A stretch of 64,000 nt of DNA from Doryteuthis pealeii (taxonomy: Eukaryota; Mollusca; Cephalopoda; Myopsida; Loliginidae): positions 90,702,987-90,766,986 of the forward strand of contig CM042157.1 in assembly GCA_023376005.1 (NCBI GenBank), given 5' to 3'. The notes under the pieces were generated by a model. The model had not been told where the DNA came from and did no database searches. It worked only from the letters and a program-made list of their open reading frames with translations. Positions 50,320 to 60,867 of the stretch are shown here, in pieces. Every line of letters starts with the position of its first letter. The stretch's first letter is position 1. Made by a program: the position numbers and the translations under genes.

Positions 50320-51035
50320 AAGGTTTTGTATATTGGTGTTAGTTGGATTTGTTTTATTATGTTGGGATGCTTTTTAAAAATATTTTTCTTTTCTCTGACT
50401 GATTCTGTTTCCCAGGGCACAGTGTATTTGGCTCTTAGTTTGGTCAGTATGTACTCAGCTGTTGCTTCTAGGTGGGCACTAACAAAGTTTTTGTATTCCT
50501 CATTTGGAGTGTACCTTGCTGATATCTCCTGGAGGATGTCAAATTTATTCCTTACTGTTACTGAATAGCCATTGCATACATCACTGTGAGGACCAGTCAT
50601 ATCATACAGATTTACTGGTTTGCCTATTGTTTCTGTATAGATTCACGTGTATTTTTGCTGTAATTATTCTGTGATTTAATGATACTCCTTCAAAAGAGGA
50701 GTATACTTCACAGTTCATAGCACTGTTTATTCACTTTTTATTCATTAGGATGTAGTCTAGTTGTGCTTTTGTGTTATTTGGATAGGTGTAGATCATTAGT
50801 TTGCCCTTTCGTTTTTTGGAATTTGGTGTTTAAGCATACAAGCCTGTTTTCAAGAGAGAACTCGGCTAAGAGTTCACTGTTCCTGTTTTGGGTGTTGTGT
50901 AAGCAGAATCTATTGTTTTCTTTTTTTGCCTACCTGCGCATTCATGTCTCCTCCAATGATTAGAACATTGTGCTTAGGAATGTTTCTGCATAGGGAGGAT
51001 AGCTCATTGTAAAACCTTGCAATATCCGTAAAACG
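50320..51035 (-). pseudogene. RTE-type LINE endonuclease and linker fragment (right-arm mirror)
   Basis: Mirror of 29360-30072 with near-identical sequence, including the same frameshifts and the same L-N-H in place of S-D-H. Shared inactivating changes show the element was already dead when the two arms diverged, or that both derive from one molecule. Confidence 0.85.
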
Positions 51036-51362
51036 ATGCTAATATGTATCTTATATTTAAAAAAAAAGAAAAAAAAAGGTACAGTAAGATAACAAAATTA
51101 TTGCTTAGTATTTGTGACGGAGAACGAAAAAGAGCAAGACTTTGTCTTGCCTGCTGGGATCGAACCCGCGTGCTCCCGCATGCAAAAACAAATGCGATTT
51201 AGGCACTAGATGGACGCGAGGTACAATTCAGGTGCCCGGATGTTGGCGCCTACACACGTCCATCCGAATGCACGTGAATTGTGCATTGCAAGGACGTGAG
51301 GTTCGACTGATGTGCCTGGATGTTTGAGTAATATGCCCATAAAATAACCAAAGCGAGTTTTT

Positions 51363-51493
51363 AAGGTTTTGTATATTGGTGTTAGTTGGATTTGTTTTAT
51401 TATGTTGGGATGCTTTTTAAAAATATTTTTCTTTTCTCTGACTGATTCTGTTTCCCAGGGCACAGTGTATTTGGCTCTTAGTTTGGTCAGGGA
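51363..51493 (-). repeat. Partial second copy of the LINE linker (right-arm mirror)
   Basis: Mirror of 28902-29036. One clear substitution separates them: the left copy reads GTCAGAAAAAAG where this one corresponds to GTCAGAGAAAAG. Confidence 0.8.
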
Positions 51494-51871
51494 TGAGTAG
51501 ACAAGCATTTGGCCTACGTGAGACGGCAGTCAGAAAATATTATTTCGACGACGGATTTCAGCTGCTAGACAAAGACTGTGTTAACCAAAAAGAAAGTTTG
51601 GCTTGCGAGAAGACGGCGGACTCGCTTCGTTTTGCCCCCCCCCCTCTATTTTTTCCCCTTCTATAGTATTACAAAAAAAATATTAAGTTCTTGTAAAAGA
51701 TTCCAACATTTATTAATTAAAAAAAAAAAGATTTAATCTGTAGAGATTACCGTGAATTTTTGCACAAACATAAACATCTAATACTTTTGGTATAACTGAA
51801 ATGCACAATCAACATCTTTAAGTTTCTAAATTTCTTATTTTCTTGTAAAAGTAGAGGTATAGATATAAAGT

Positions 51872-52119
51872 AAAATCGTTGGGGTGGCCTAATGTCAGTA
51901 TCAGTCAATCAGTGAGGGAGTCTATTCCCTTTTCAATAGCGCTAGACCAAGGAGATTGTTTTAGCATCTGAGGTGGAGAACCACATCTACCATCAGCTCC
52001 TTATTTTACCGCACAGATCCCTGTGCTACTCATAACGCTGAGTTGGCGAGGACCGGAATCGAACTAGGAACCTTGTAGTTTCTAGCCGAACGCTCTACCA
52101 ACTGAGCTAACCCGGCCCA
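51872..52119 (-). repeat. SINE A, right-arm mirror of 28281-28528
   Basis: Same SINE reversed, nearly identical. Confidence 0.9.
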
Positions 52120-52193
52120 TAGATATAGATATACAAATATTCTTAATCTAGTTTCATTTTATCTTATTTCTCTTCTCTCTTCAGAAGGCTTAC

Positions 52194-52218
52194 CTTCTTT
52201 CTTGCACTTCTATTCTTA
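52194..52218 (-). CDS. Exon e1 (25 bp microexon), right-arm copy
   Basis: Minus strand: acceptor TTTCTCTGTAG, 25 bp, donor GTAAGCC. In the frame that leaves the following exon at phase 0 it reads KNRSARKK, continuing the basic helix of e0. An internal AG four bases in would give a 21 bp exon of seven whole codons. It is short, so support comes from the strong splice sites on both sides, frame agreement with the next exon, and full conservation in the mirror copy. Confidence 0.45.
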
Positions 52219-52961
52219 CTACAGAGAAATAAAAATAAATATGAAAGACTGATCAGAATTCAAAATAATATCAAAGATTTATTCTTAATGTCTTATACCA
52301 CCTCATTTCAATGAAAAGGCCATTTTTAGCCATTTATTGATAAATCCTTATAGGAATGGGGCTCTGGACTTAGAAAAATTCTCTACAGGATGTTAAGAGT
52401 TAATAGTGTTCTCTATTAAAGAAAATCATGTTGAAATATCACTACACAAAACATATCCATTTTTGAATTTTTTAAATTTATTTACAAGAATTTATGATTA
52501 TTTTATATGTATTTTTTTTATTTACTGTCTTCATTTTTATCATTTTTAATGTGTTTCAGCAGACATATTCTTTGGCCTTCCTAAAGTGTATATTACATCT
52601 GTTGGTCTTTAGAAATACTTTTTCATTTACATCTTAATGTCAGTTTATCCTCCAAGTCTCAAGATTGTGTGTTAAGGTGTTTTATCAGTAATGATAATAT
52701 GAGAACATAAAAGTCAGGCAAGCTCCATCTACTTTTTATCAAGGAGATAGCCTTTTTTTTCTGAACCCTGTCATGATAGACATTAACAAGTACCCAATGC
52801 CATTACTAATTTCTTTAACAAATGGCCTTGCATTGACCCCTGATAAAGGGAGCTAACAGTTTCTCTCAAAACTGGTTTAAATAGGAGGTTATAATCAAAG
52901 CTCAGTTGATTTATACAGTCAGCACTCTGTATTCATTCCTAAAAAGTGCAGCAATAAATAT

Positions 52962-53524
52962 TTGTTTTGGTTTGTTTTATGGCATATCAACCTCAGTGGG
53001 TTATTTAATGCCGATAAAGTTTTGAAATAAAGTCATTCTTAATGGATACACAATTTTTTTTTTATAAATACATTTTTCTATTTAACCCATAGATGGGACC
53101 CTAACAGGTACTACTACTCCGGGTCAAAGTGAACTAGGGAGCAATGGTGATGAAGGGGTGCTCCACATTCCCCAAACCTCCAAAACTAGAACCTCACCAT
53201 CAGATAGAGTTTAACATCATTCCCAAGACATGTAGACCCTCAGCCACAACCTTCTAGCACCCATATGATAAAAAGGGGTTGGGATAATCATATAGGTGCT
53301 AGGGCGTGACTAGCTGATTGATCGGAGGGGGGCCTCTCCGAACAACCGTCTAGCCCAAGAAAGGGCCAAAGTGGAGTATTGCAAGTCATGGACTGCTCAT
53401 CCACCTCGGTTCTATCCTTAAGCATCACGGGTCACCACCCACGACCAACAGGTGGCCCCACTGGGGGAGTCTTACCCCTCTGCAGAGGTGTATTCTAATG
53501 CCCCAGCAAATGAAACAGGGCTAT
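52962..53524 (+). repeat. Repeat C (right-arm mirror of 26895-27447)
   Basis: Same copy reversed, with the same internal deletion. Mirror fidelity here is high. Confidence 0.85.
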
Positions 53525-54104
53525 AAAGAGTCATTAAAACAAAGCATAAATAATGATATGAACTTGATAAACTACTTTTTAACTGTGATATAAATGCAAA
53601 TTGTTAAATGACTAAATAATTCCAAATTCTCACAGTTGAATCCTTCAAGCACTTAATAACTTTAGATAACCATACACTCACAAGTAAAAGAAATTGTGTG
53701 AACCCATGAATAAACAGTAATGTTTGAAAAAAGATTAGAGTGTGTGTGTGTGAGTGTGAATAATAATTTCTTAGATATTAACATACAATTATGATATATC
53801 CGGGTTAAGGGATATATTCTGAAGTTGGTATTTGGTATATTATCGCAGTAGTAATTGGTACATCAAATAGCAATCCGTCTGCCGAGCAGTCGTGGTGTCG
53901 TCTAGCGAGTAAGTTTAGCTTGTAGGCATTAGGTATAGGACCAACACAGTGTCGACTATTTATACATGACACTGTCCAATCAGTATACAGTGAGGGGGTA
54001 CCAAGGTATTTACATATTCATTATATCAAATTATGATAACATAGTAACAGAGTACTAATAAAAAATTATGCCAATCATCATTTTGAAATATTTTTATGTT
54101 GAGC

Positions 54105-54500
54105 CTCATATCCTCATATCTCATCTGGTAGGTCTGAATGGGCTCTTTAGCCTTGGTCGGCAACCCATCAACTCAAGAAGTCCGACACAGAACCTCTGCT
54201 GCCTTTCAAGGAAAGGCTAGGGGAATAAACCCCGAAAATAAATCAGGAGCTGGAGTCCCTAAGGTGGTGTGATGCTGAAATCCAGTGCTACCCATCAACT
54301 TCTGCAACACTACCGTTGCCAAACCGCATTGGTACCTTACCTTTCCTTTGGATCACAGCGGCAGTGTAGAGAGAGGGGATTTGCTACACGGGCAACAGCT
54401 CATCCTCCATATGAACCTGTCCAGGCCATGCAGTTCGAGTTAACAAAAACCTTGACACTACTCCATCGTCTCTCGTAGATGGAAGGATGCCAACAACAAC
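54105..54500 (-). repeat. Repeat M (right-arm mirror)
   Basis: Mirror of 25925-26320, with substitutions as well as indels (for example GGAGTCCCTAAGGTGG kept, the neighbouring AGTGCTACCC changed). Confidence 0.5.
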
Positions 54501-54860
54501 AACATTTGGTAGCTATTATTCTGGAGCTGGTGAAATGCCATTAGGTGCTGATGTATATTGCTATATAATAAATTATTGTATGGGTGTTTAACTGCCTCTT
54601 CCTGAGAGGCAGGATATGACACAAGATGAAGCTTAATGAGATGTCCTCATGTATACATGAATGTGGAGATAAATATTATTCAACTCTGTCAGAATTTCCT
54701 TTTTTAAAGTATCTCAGGCATGAACTCTAAACCTAACCCTTTAAATGCAATGGAGAGTTGCAGCCTGGAGGGATGGCTTCCTGAAGGCGAGTGACATACT
54801 TATTATATCTTGGGAGGGGGGCCCAATTATACACAACCTTTGGTTACATTCTTCGGACCA

Positions 54861-55006
54861 TATTACCTTTAGGCACCCCTTTTTGATCTCGATTAAGAAA
54901 GAACATGTTTTTCATTTACACCATCAATATACGGTTGTTTGTTAGGGGTTAGGGTTAGGGATTAGTTTTATAATTTTAAAAACAAAATCTAAAAATCGTC
55001 TGTTAT
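54861..55006. mobile_element. MITE D at the outer edge of palindrome 2
   Basis: ACCTTTAGGCACCCCTTTTT, then ACGGTTGTTTGTTAGGGG and GTTAGGGTTAGGGATTAG. The mirror with the left arm breaks inside it at about 54889; the first few dozen bases recur at 25535-25566. Confidence 0.75.
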
Positions 55007-55310
55007 TCAAATATTCAAATCATAGACATCATGAAGTTATCTATCTCTCCAGTATTCTGACATTTAGAAGACTTTATTTATTTTTGGAGAAGTAAGATAA
55101 GGTGGAGTTTAATGATTGAAAATGGTTCATTCATCAATTTCACATTTGATAACATGGGTCCTAGCTCAATGAAACTGTCTTAAAGCAGAAGTCTGAAAAC
55201 TCAAAGATACAAATAGTGCCGCAGACAAAAAGCAAAGGGAGAAGGGATGTTTTCAATCTCCACAAGTTAAAGAGCTAAACTGTAATACAGCTGGAAAAAC
55301 TCTTGTAAGA
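55007..55310. other. Unique DNA between MITE D and repeat K
   Basis: No coding or repeat signal seen. Confidence 0.55.
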
Positions 55311-56022
55311 ATACCTGTTCTACACTCCTGCACCTTCATAGCACAATGTCTAGACCCCAACGTTGTGATATTCTGTGCTGGCCGATTTGTAAGGGCATAA
55401 GTCAGAGACAGGTTCACAAGGATTAAAAACAAAACAACAAAACACTAAGTTTGATAACAGGACGCAGATGGAAGAGGAAGTTGTGACACTTTTGCAGTCT
55501 CAGCTGGCAAGAAAGTTGCTGACTACTGGCTTTACTGTTGTGGATTCCTGGCTATTTCTAACTCTACTGCTACTGGCGACACTATCACCTCAATGGCCCG
55601 GGTCAAACTGTCTAAAGAGCTGGAGCTTAGCTGAATTTATGTAAAATTCTACCCCACACCCCTCTACGGCCTGACCATCCAGATGTTCGGCACTTAAATT
55701 CAATTCAGACTTTCTGACTATGATTTCTCTTAAAATTAAAACACTTACTCGTGATCAGACTTCATGTCTTCAATATTTCGACCATTAATTTCTTCAAAAG
55801 AGATTTCCTCATAAAAATAGCCTTTTTGCTTTTAATACCTAGATGCATAAAGATATTATTACTAAGTGGCCGTACAATTCTCTTAAACTTCACAGCCCAA
55901 TCTTTTGTGTCCATAAAAAGGTACAACCACCTACCCATTTACCTATGCCTGGGCTTTAACACATTCTATTTTTATTTATTTTTATTTTTTTTTTTCTGAC
56001 CACGTTCTCCCACAATCATAGT
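55311..56022 (+). repeat. Repeat K, copy 1
   Basis: About 710 bp. It shares ACAATGTCTAGACCCCAA, GTGATATTCTGTGCTGGCC, GTTGTGGATTC, CTTTTAATACCTAG and AATCATAGTATCACA, in order, with 60041-60756. No inverted ends and no coding frame; family unknown. Confidence 0.8.
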
Positions 56023-56162
56023 ATCACACTCTTTATCAAAATAAACGTTCAAGTGACAGAAGAAGACAAGGAATAGGTGAACTCGTATAAAAAGTACACT
56101 GTGAATAAAAGATAAAATAGAAAAAGTTTTAGGAAAACATTGGTTACAAAAATGGTTCCGTT

Positions 56163-56285
56163 GCAGGTTATAGATAAGTCATTTATTGGCCACATGTAGC
56201 CTGCATGTTATAGATAAGTCATTTGTTGGCCACATGTAGCCTGCATGTTATAGATAAGTCATTTGTTGGCCACATGTAGCCTGCA
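56163..56285. repeat. Tandem repeat, 40 bp x 3
   Basis: The unit GTTATAGATAAGTCATTT..GGCCACATGTAGCCTGCAT repeats at exactly 40 bp (starts 56167, 56207, 56247). The second and third units are identical, and the first differs by one base. Confidence 0.95.
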
Positions 56286-56438
56286 GGCCATGTGCTTAAG
56301 GTTTCTGCCTTAAGATGTGGGCAAAATGAGTAATTACTCTAATTCTCAGTACAAGATGTGAGGATGTTTACAATAGTGTATACATGGAAGTTCACAGTAG
56401 TGTATATGTAGATGTTTTACAATAGTGTGTATATAATG

Positions 56439-56545
56439 GAGGCACTCATGGTGTAACAATTACAATTGTAGGAAGTAGATTTGGCTACCCTGAACAAGGC
56501 TGCTTTGCATTTTACATAGCACTAATGTTCTTGGGAAAGGTATGA
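56439..56545 (+). repeat. SINE B, old head fragment
   Basis: CACTCATGGTGTAACAATTA followed by TTGGGAAAGGTATGAAG. The B box is nearly lost. Confidence 0.65.
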
Positions 56546-56788
56546 AGTTATAGACCTGGAGAGGGACTCTGCCAGGCTATCTCTGCCCAAGACATGAGTA
56601 GTGTCCCTACTACCAAACCAGATTACAGGATAAGTATTCTCTCTCATATATGGAACACCTGTATTTTCCCTAAGCTATATCTGATGAAGGCTGAATATGT
56701 CAACTGAAATATTATACTAAAAATAAAGATGAAAAAAATAGTGAAAAAAATATATGGCCTTATAAAATCATTTAAGAAATGTTTTTAC

Positions 56789-56873
56789 CTTTTTTTTTGC
56801 CCTTCTTTTTTTCAGCTCGCCGCCTTTCTTTCTCTTCTTCACTTATCAATTCATTGGCATGTTGAACTCTTTT
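56789..56873 (-). CDS. Internal exon e0 of a Lys/Arg/Glu-rich protein gene
   Basis: On the minus strand this 85 bp exon follows a pyrimidine-rich acceptor ending TTTCAG and is followed by the donor GTAAAA. Only one frame is open: 28 codons reading KRVQHANELISEEEKERRRA and then a run of Lys and Gly. The charged, helical composition predicts a coiled coil. From memory it recalls the segment before the TPR domain in TTC31-like proteins (pattern A-E-L-x2-E-E-E, then A-E-K-K), which is tentative. The exon ends in a nine-A tract at phase 1, whereas the next exon needs phase 2 (or phase 0 with an alternative acceptor). A homopolymer miscount or a missing microexon could explain this. It has no copy in the left arm of palindrome 2. 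Confidence 0.55.
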
Positions 56874-57060
56874 CTGAAATTTCAAAACAACACAAAAAAA
56901 AAAAAAAAAAAAAAAGAAAAGGATAAATATTCTCGGTTATATAATGAAAAATAATGATAGACAGGAAATTTTTCTTAAAATTTGAATTTTCCATTATAGA
57001 AAGTAAATTACTAAAAATATTTATTTTTTCGAAGTTTATGTTCCAAATTATCAAAACTGA

Positions 57061-57749
57061 TTTGTTTGGTTTGTTTTGTTTTATGGCATATCAACCTCAG
57101 TGGGTCATTTAATGCCGACAAAGTTTTGAAATAAATTCATTCTTAATGGTTGATTGGTTTGTTTTGTTTTACGGCATATCAACCTCAGTGGGTCATTTAA
57201 TGCCGACAAAGTTTTGAAATAAATTCATTCTTAATGGATAATACAATTTTGTTTATCAACTCATGTTTTTCTATTTAACCCATAGATGGGACCCTAACAG
57301 GTACTACCACTCCGGGTCAGAGTGGACCAGGGAGCAATGGTGATGAAGGGGTGCTCCACATTCCCCAAACCTCCAAAACTGGAACCTCACCATCAGATAA
57401 AGTTTAACGTCATTCCCAGGACATGTAGACCCTCAGTCACCGCTTTCTAGCACCCATATGATAAAAAGGGGTTGGGGCTTGCCATAAGGGCAATAGGGTT
57501 GGGAAAATCATATAGGTGCTAGGGCTTGACGTGACCAGCAGATTGATCGGAGGGGGCCTCTCCGACCGCCCATCTAGCCCAAGATAGGGCCAAAGTGGAG
57601 TATTGCAAGTCATGAACTGCTCATCCCCTGGGTTCTATCCTTAAGCATCACGGGTCGCCACCCACGGCCAACAGGTGGCCCCATTGGAGGAGTTTTACCC
57701 CTCTGCAGAGGTGCAGTCGGTGCATTCTAACACCCCAGCTGACAGGGCA
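57061..57749 (+). repeat. Repeat C with duplicated head
   Basis: The best-preserved copy. The first ~88 bp (TTTACGGCATATCAACCTCA to ATTCATTCTTAATGG) occurs twice in tandem, at 57061-57149 and 57152-57238, before one body and one terminus. Confidence 0.85.
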
Positions 57750-58024
57750 GTATCAAAACTGAATAAGAATGACAAAAATATAATGAATTTCTAACAGGAT
57801 GAATAACAATTCAAATAAACAATTATTTATAAGGATGGAAATCTTTTCATTTCAAACTAAAAACAAACAAAAATTAAGTCTATGAACCATCCTATGTATA
57901 TGATTAATCTATTTTAACATCAAGAGGTTAAGGAATCATGTTCATTATACATTCATATTTACAGTTTTTGTGTAGTTGTTTCTTAAGTTTTTTTTTTGCA
58001 CATAGGCCTATGGAATACAAATAG

Positions 58025-58273
58025 TTTTGAAATATAAATATTTAACCCATAGATTGGACCCTAACAGTTATTACAACTCCATGTCAGAGTGGATCTGGAA
58101 GTAATGGCAATAAAGGAGTTTTTTACACTCCCCAGACCTCTAGAACTGGAGCCTCACTGTCAGATGCAGTTTAGCATCATATCTACACCCACTTTTTTAT
58201 TGGGAGTTGAGAGTGGTCTTACCTCACTGCAGGGGATACAATCAGCATATTGTAAGCGCAGCTGACAGGGCAT
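58025..58273 (+). repeat. Old, internally deleted repeat C
   Basis: Recognisable from TTTAACCCATAGATTGGACC, GTCAGAGTGGA, GGAGCCTCACTGTCAGATG and CGCAGCTGACAGGGCA. The central ~250 bp is missing and divergence is high. Confidence 0.7.
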
Positions 58274-58555
58274 TTCTATGCATATCGTGTATTTTTATAA
58301 ATAACAAATTTAAATGCATTTTACTATATTACCAAGAAAATCACACAAAAATTCCAATCGTTAATACGGAATTTCTGAGACTCTTATCAAAAAATAAAAT
58401 AACTCTAGAAATTCAAACAAAAAATACAGAAAAAATATCACCTAACTTTGCAACTGCTGTGGACTAGCCTAGCTTACCTGTTGTAGAGAGTAAAGGAGTT
58501 GGTTCAAGGCTATTTGTACACTGCTGTTTTAGAACATTGGGGTGATTGCTGAGCC

Positions 58556-58830
58556 TGCAAAGGCCCCTCGGGGCCTGCTCCAGAGCACTTTGGCCTCTGG
58601 AGTGGCTAGTCAATAAAATTAACAGCGTTGATCCCAGGGGGCTATCCCCCCAGGCAATACCTGCCCCCTTGATTTAAAGGGACAGGGCTGGGTTTATTGC
58701 TCAGCGCGTGAGGCACTCACCTTGTGGCGGAATGCCGACGGGATCGACACATTTTTTGTGCCTACCCCCCATGAGCTTTGGCTTGTGGGTGGGCCCACAT
58801 AAAAATGTCCTTGTGTCACACCCTCATAAG
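58556..58830 (+). repeat. Repeat E, copy 2
   Basis: GGCAATACCTGCCCCCTTGA, GACAGGGCTGGGTTTATTGC and GGCTTGTGGGTGGGCCCACA. Starts with the hairpin GGCCCCTCGGGGCC. Confidence 0.75.
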
Positions 58831-58912
58831 TGGGATGAGAGGCAAATATCCTGAGACTGAAGATTACAGAACCATTACACAAACCATCTACCTCGATGTT
58901 TTAGCACTCTAT

Positions 58913-59172
58913 TGTGGTTAAAGTCATGGGAAATGGACTCGTCACCCCGAGTTCAATTCCTGGACATGCTAATTGCATTTCACTTAGCGCTAATACCCTT
59001 GGGAAAGGTATGAATCCTACTCTCCCTCCAGCTATGGGTAAATAGTAGGGCAGACTGGGCTCTTTAACCTTGGTTAGGCAACCGGTCTAGGAGAAGGAAA
59101 ACTCTGAATTCAAACCTATTGCACTCCGCTTAAGAAATTGACCTTGTGTCGCATCCTGCTCGTGCGGAGGAG
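58913..59172 (+). repeat. SINE B in unique sequence
   Basis: TGTGGTTAAAGTCATGGGAA, CCCGAGTTCAATTCCTGG, and a 3' end CGTGCGGAGGAGGCGTAAAT. Confidence 0.88.
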
Positions 59173-60040
59173 GCGTAAATATATATTGTGAGTTACTCTA
59201 TGTCTGGCATAAACTGTATTTGGATGTACTAGTATACTGAATTTTGTATGATCCAGTAAACAACAACAACCCAAAATAGTTCTAAAGTAAAAATGTTGAC
59301 ATTAAAATAATAAATTACCACTGCTTACAATGAATTAATCTTACAAAAAAGCACCTTGCCATTGCACTAAGGTCAGTGGTATATCATTGTGTAACCTTGA
59401 TATTATTTCACTTCTCCACATCAAAAAACGACCTCACCTCCATTAAGTACGCAAAACAAACATAAACATTGGTAAAACATCACAGGATAATTATACAAGA
59501 TGGATTTTGTTTTAGAAATATAAACATAATTTCTTTATAGGCCAAATATTTGTTTCAAACAAGCAATTCTTATAAAATGATCAAAGTATCTATTCGAGTA
59601 TTTCAACTAAATAATTTGACCTTTCTGGTTTGCTCTAATTTTGGTTTTGTTGTTTTTTTTTCTTTCCAAATATTTTCAAGTGTCACATGTGTTTGTTTTT
59701 TTTTTCAGCTGAAAAAGAGAGATGTGTAGCTGCAATCAATTATGCAGAACAATCAGTTCACATATATCTTCCTTGTGAACTCAACTTTGTTATAAACTGG
59801 AGGAGGATATAAAAATATATCACACAGATTCAACTAGTTTTCCACTCACTTAACATTTTTGTGTCGATGTGAAGAGAAAGAACCAATGTCATCATAACTG
59901 AAATCCAAAACCAGTATTAATAGCAAAAAGGCAAAGACAATCCGACAATGAGAAGGATTTACTCCAGTGTAGAAGAGAATAGACTAAATAAACTTGGAAG
60001 ATTAAAACACCACCTTCAAATATATAAAAAGGGTGTGAGA
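59173..60040. other. Unique AT-rich DNA
   Basis: One acceptor-like TTTTTTTTTCAG at 59698-59709 on the plus strand, followed by a short frame and stop; nothing else supported. Confidence 0.55.
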
Positions 60041-60756
60041 CAACCTGTTCTGCGCTCTGCACCTTCAATGGACAATGTCTAGACCCCAAGCATTGTGATA
60101 TTCTGTGCTGGCCAATTTGAGGGCATGAGTCAGAAACAGGGTCACAAGGATGAAATAAAAACAAACAACTACAAGTGTTTGTAAACAAGACGCGGCTGGA
60201 AGAAGGGGTGTGTGAGACTTCGCTGTCTATCCAACTGGCTGCTACTCACTACCTCTCTCGTTGTGGATTCAGGGCTAACTACTGCTACCGACGTTAACAC
60301 CTCTAGGGCCCGGGTTCTAACTGCTGTGTGCTGGAGTTTAGCTATATTTATGTAAAACTCTCCTTCCCCTTCCATCTTCTCTGGACCACACAGATGGCCA
60401 GTACTTAAATCGAATCGCCGACTTCTAGTCGTCATAAACCCTTAAAATTAAAGCAATTAAATATTTTTCCAGACTTAATGTCTTCAATACTTCGAACATT
60501 AATTTTTTTCAAAAGAGAATTCCTCATAAAAAATAGCCTCTTTGCTTTTAATACCTGGGTGCATAAGATATTATCACTAAGTGGCCTAACTTCATGGTGG
60601 TCGTACAAGTCTCTTAAACTTTACGGCCTAATCTTTGGATTCGTAAAAAGGTCAACCACCCACCCCTTTTACTTATGCCTGGCTTTAACCTATTCTCTTT
60701 CTTATTCATTTATTTATTTATTCTGACCATGTTCGTCTTCAATCATAGTATCACAA
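60041..60756 (+). repeat. Repeat K, copy 2
   Basis: Direct-orientation copy of 55311-56022 with clear divergence. It ends at a G run (GGGGGGGGGC, 60757-60766) just before the LINE piece at 60868. Confidence 0.8.
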
Positions 60757-60867
60757 GGGGGGGGGCAGCAGCTATCCTTCCTAGTACAACATTTGACATT
60801 GACAGAATAAAAATTGTTAGAGCATTAGGAATGTCTATCTTGGGAGCACATCACATAGGACAACTCT

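Larger units (their letters stand above)
40275..54889 (-). repeat. Palindrome 2, right arm
   Basis: This is the reverse complement of 25522-40205. Mirroring stops at about 54889, inside a copy of the telomere-motif MITE, and the sequence then continues uninterrupted into 54890-64000. The upstream exon at 56789-56873 lies in that continuation, so this arm is the better candidate for the genuine chromosomal orientation. Confidence 0.95.

Noticed and set aside
56163..56285. CRISPR-like array
   Set aside because: Units are directly adjacent with no variable spacers; it is a plain minisatellite in animal DNA.
58478..58554. Possible minus-strand exon (77 bp, donor GTAAGC) upstream of e0
   Set aside because: One frame is open, but its end phase would force e0 into a stop, and part overlaps the edge of repeat E.
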